From: Lepidurus packardi
Taxonomy: Eukaryota > Arthropoda > Branchiopoda > Notostraca > Triopsidae
Direction of reading: 5' to 3'
NCBI GenBank assembly: GCA_023053545.1
Contig: JAKZAN010000004.1
Coordinates: 12,189,235-12,253,234, forward strand
Length of the DNA stretch: 64,000 nucleotides
Of this stretch, positions 61,315 through 64,000 are shown in pieces (within the stretch, counting starts at the first letter, position 1; every line of letters begins with the position of its first letter). The notes below the pieces were generated by a model. That model searched no databases, was not told the origin of the DNA, and saw only the letters and a program-made list of their open reading frames with translations. Position numbers and translations under genes: made by a program.

Positions 61315-63863
61315 TTAAAAACCGTCAACATCGCCGGTTTTGCGAAAATCCGAATTGGCGTACAAAAACCCGTCTTTTTCGCGAGCAATGCCAATGACCA
61401 CTGATCCCCAGCCTGCATATTGAGAAGCGGCATGTCCTCGTTGCTCCAAACTCTCCACGATTGCCTGTGGTAAGAAAACAAGTAACTTGTTAGCTCACTT
61501 TTGAAAACAAGAGAACAACATGTTTACGTGTGGGAAGTCTTGTTCATATCCCACTTCCATTGGCAATAACTGGTGATGAAAACGAGGGCTATCAATGGCA
61601 GTCTTTATGTCTTTACCAAACCATAGATTTTGAATCATGACCTATTAGAAAACAGCAAAAAAGCACCATCTGAGGTTTAGTTACACTTTAATTACGATTT
61701 AAAAAAAAAAAAAAAGTTTTACGTAAGCAGTAGCTGTTGTGATTTTGGCTCCACCTGCAGCTCCTGCTACAAATCGCACACTCCCATCATCGTTGATTAC
61801 TATCACAGGACACATGGAGGATACGGGACGTTTCCCAGGTGCGATAAAGTTGGCAGGCGAAGGTCTAATTCCGTAGAGATTTGTAATGTTGGGTGCTGAA
61901 AAATCGTCCATTTCGTTGTTCAAAACGATTCCTGTTGACATGGACCGGAAAATGGCCCCAAAACTAGAATTGGAAAGGATACATAGTGCATCATTGAGTA
62001 TGACTTAATTAAGTGTAAATTACTAGTAATTAACGGTGGAGGTGGCAGAAACTGCACTGCCATCAGGCGCGACAATCGAGACATGAGAAGTGCCTTTGTC
62101 GTCTGGGTTATAGAAAACGGCGCCATAGTATCTGGAATCGTTTGACGTTCGGAAATCGTTGATTTTGGCTCGTGTGTCTGCCGCAAACTCCTCGGATGTC
62201 AAGTTCAAGACTAGCTAAACAGGAATAACAAGGTTATTATTAGAATTGAACGAGTCGCGTTAGCTAAAATATTCCCATTTCAAAAGGAATAATAATGAAT
62301 TGATAGTGAATTCTAAGTAAATCTGAAACGTCTGCAGTAAGTCTGGAGCTTACTTGATGAATGTCTTCGAAAGCAGGATCTGCTAACTTTGTTCGCTGAG
62401 CGTAGGCATGTTTGAACGCTTCAGCAATGCGATGGTGCGTTAAAGCGAGTGATTCATTTGATTCGCTGACACGCTCGGGCGTGAGTTGGTATTCGTCCAA
62501 AATATTCATAACGTACGCGAGCAACATGCCTGATCCAGGTGGTGGCTGCGCATAAAGAGTCATATTGCCGTGCAGAATAGATTTAGCCGGCTGTCTCCAT
62601 ATAACACGGTACCTTTCGAGGTCTTCTAACGTGATAATTGACCCATGCGCTTTCAAATCTTCTGTGAATTTCTGCGCCAAACTGCCTGTGTACAATATAT
62701 CCCCTCCTTCTTCCGCAATTAGGCGTAGAGTCTTGGCCAAGCGTACGTCTTTAAACAAATCGCCTTCTTCTAACAAACGGCCCGTGTTAGGATTCACATA
62801 CACTTCCCTACGTAGAAATAAAGTTAAAAAAAATAAACTCTGCATTCAATCCTTCCTTTACTACTTCTTAATCCAATCACCTCATAGAAGGTTCGGCCAA
62901 AATCAGATCCTTCACGACTTGTAAACCATTGGCCTTATGGCGGTTAACTCGTACACCTTCTTCTGCTAATTTGGCAGCAGGTAACACCAACTCCTTCCAA
63001 GGTAAACGTCCATACTTCTTATGGCCTTCCCAGTATCCTTTCAACTCGGATGGCACCGCCGCTGCCAATCCACCTGTCAAAGTAAAAACAAAGTAACGCT
63101 TAGGATTTCCTTCAATTTCTTGGTTATTGCTAAAAAGAATGATTCAAAGTTTATATTTTGCTTACCACTTCGACTTAAAGCCTCTTTTCCTTGAAACATA
63201 TCAACCGTGGCAGCTAAAGGGGCAACTTCACGTGCATCCAAAGACTCTACGACGCCTGTCGCTTTATCGTAATACGTCATCAGAAATCCTCCGCCTAATC
63301 CCATGCTTTGGCTATTCACCACGCCCAAGCAGAACATGGTAGCAATCGCAGCATCCATAGCTGATCCATTTCTCTGGAGGATCTCCCTAACGAGTCGGAA
63401 GAATTACTAAGGTTTAAGTAAACCATTCAAGAAGTATTTCATATACTTTCCCGTTTTCTCACAAGGTGTTCCATCTACGTTAACTGCAGCGTGCTGGAAT
63501 TTCCCTAACCGCGAATTAGAAACTCGGGCACCGGGCTTGGTTTCGAATCCTACGGGCGGCGCTTCAAAAGACTGTGAAATCGTAGACGCACTCTGGACTG
63601 GATCTAATTTCTTGTCTGAATTGGAGGCCATTCTGGGTAATCCAACACCCAAACCAACGCCAACGCCGACAACGCAAATGACTGATACCAATCCTACCAC
63701 GATCATATGACTGCGTTTGAAATGGTACCTGCAAAAATGTACAACTTTAGGTTAGAAGACAATTTTACTTTGAGCGCTTCTTAAGGCGAGCAAAATTTTG
63801 GTTGTTAAATGTTACGTGGTTAGTTTCAAGTTACGAAGAGGTCGAGTTGCTTCTCGCCGACAT
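61315..63863 (-). CDS. Gamma-glutamyltransferase, copy 2
   Basis: Nine exons: 63863-63835, 63728-63447, 63386-63166, 63073-62881, 62807-62354, 62214-62024, 61963-61723, 61641-61528 and 61464-61315; 624 residues. Exons 3 to 9 have exactly the same lengths as in copy 1, so this is a tandem duplicate. The N-terminus differs (MSARSNSTSSYHFKRSH, then a Val- and Gly-rich membrane anchor), and the stem region after it is poorly conserved. The core is strongly conserved, with DDKGTSHVSIV (nucleophile Thr435), PPPGSGMLLAYVMN and AGAAGGAKI. Expected to be an active extracellular-facing enzyme. Exon 1 is called from one ATG, a GTAACT donor and the phase, and is the least certain part. Confidence 0.9.
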
Positions 63864-64000
63864 TTCTTGCTCTTTCGGGAATGCCTTGATCTTTTGTTAG
63901 ATCTTTAAAATGCGTTTTACTTTTAATTAAAGGACAATTTTACTTAAATTAAGAAGCAGAATAGTGTTTATGTACTTTTTATAAGGCATTATCGGAGCGG

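Overview
The window is AT-rich eukaryotic DNA with spliced genes (introns mostly 50-120 bp, GT-AG), long gene-poor stretches full of minisatellites, and many recent local duplications. The gene set (Sm-B, matrix metalloproteinase, two-pore K+ channel, gamma-glutamyltransferase, papain-fold proteins) is metazoan. Promoters with TATAAA followed about 34 bp later by TCAGT, the arthropod initiator, point to an arthropod, possibly a crustacean; I cannot name the species. All products were read by hand-assembling exons and checking that phases and lengths agree.

Layout. 1-8.2 kb: AT-rich satellite, then the middle of a minus-strand gene with six or more exons, perhaps supervillin-like (ERIAKIKEERRRQ motif), running off the left edge. 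10.4-14.5 kb: one 4.1 kb terminal exon on the minus strand for a large disordered protein with a hydrophobic C-terminal tail. 14.5-27.2 kb: gene-poor, with five tandem arrays and only doubtful exons. 27.2-27.9 kb: a three-exon gene for a 56-residue protein. 28.3-29.5 kb: SNRPB/SmB (minus). 30.4-33.3 kb: a secreted matrix metalloproteinase (plus) with ten exons.

33.4-57.2 kb: a cluster of six copies of a secreted papain-fold (C1A) gene in which the catalytic Cys and His are replaced. Four copies look intact (A, B, F, D), one has a stop (C) and one is truncated (E). A 5-6 kb tandem duplication made A/E and B/F; its left edge lies 40 bp past the metalloproteinase stop. D lies in an inverted copy. 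A two-pore K+ channel gene (49.1-52.6 kb, minus) sits among them, and a truncated copy of its last exon (57.9-58.3 kb) abuts the next gene.

58.3-63.9 kb: two tandem nine-exon gamma-glutamyltransferase genes (minus), both apparently intact type II membrane enzymes.

The genes are not an operon or one pathway; they are neighbours. The main points of interest are the expanded pseudo-cathepsin family, the duplication history that also caught the K+ channel, a recurring 110-bp hairpin-bearing satellite found at several loci, and an excess of TAGATGGC motifs resembling CTCF sites outside genes.
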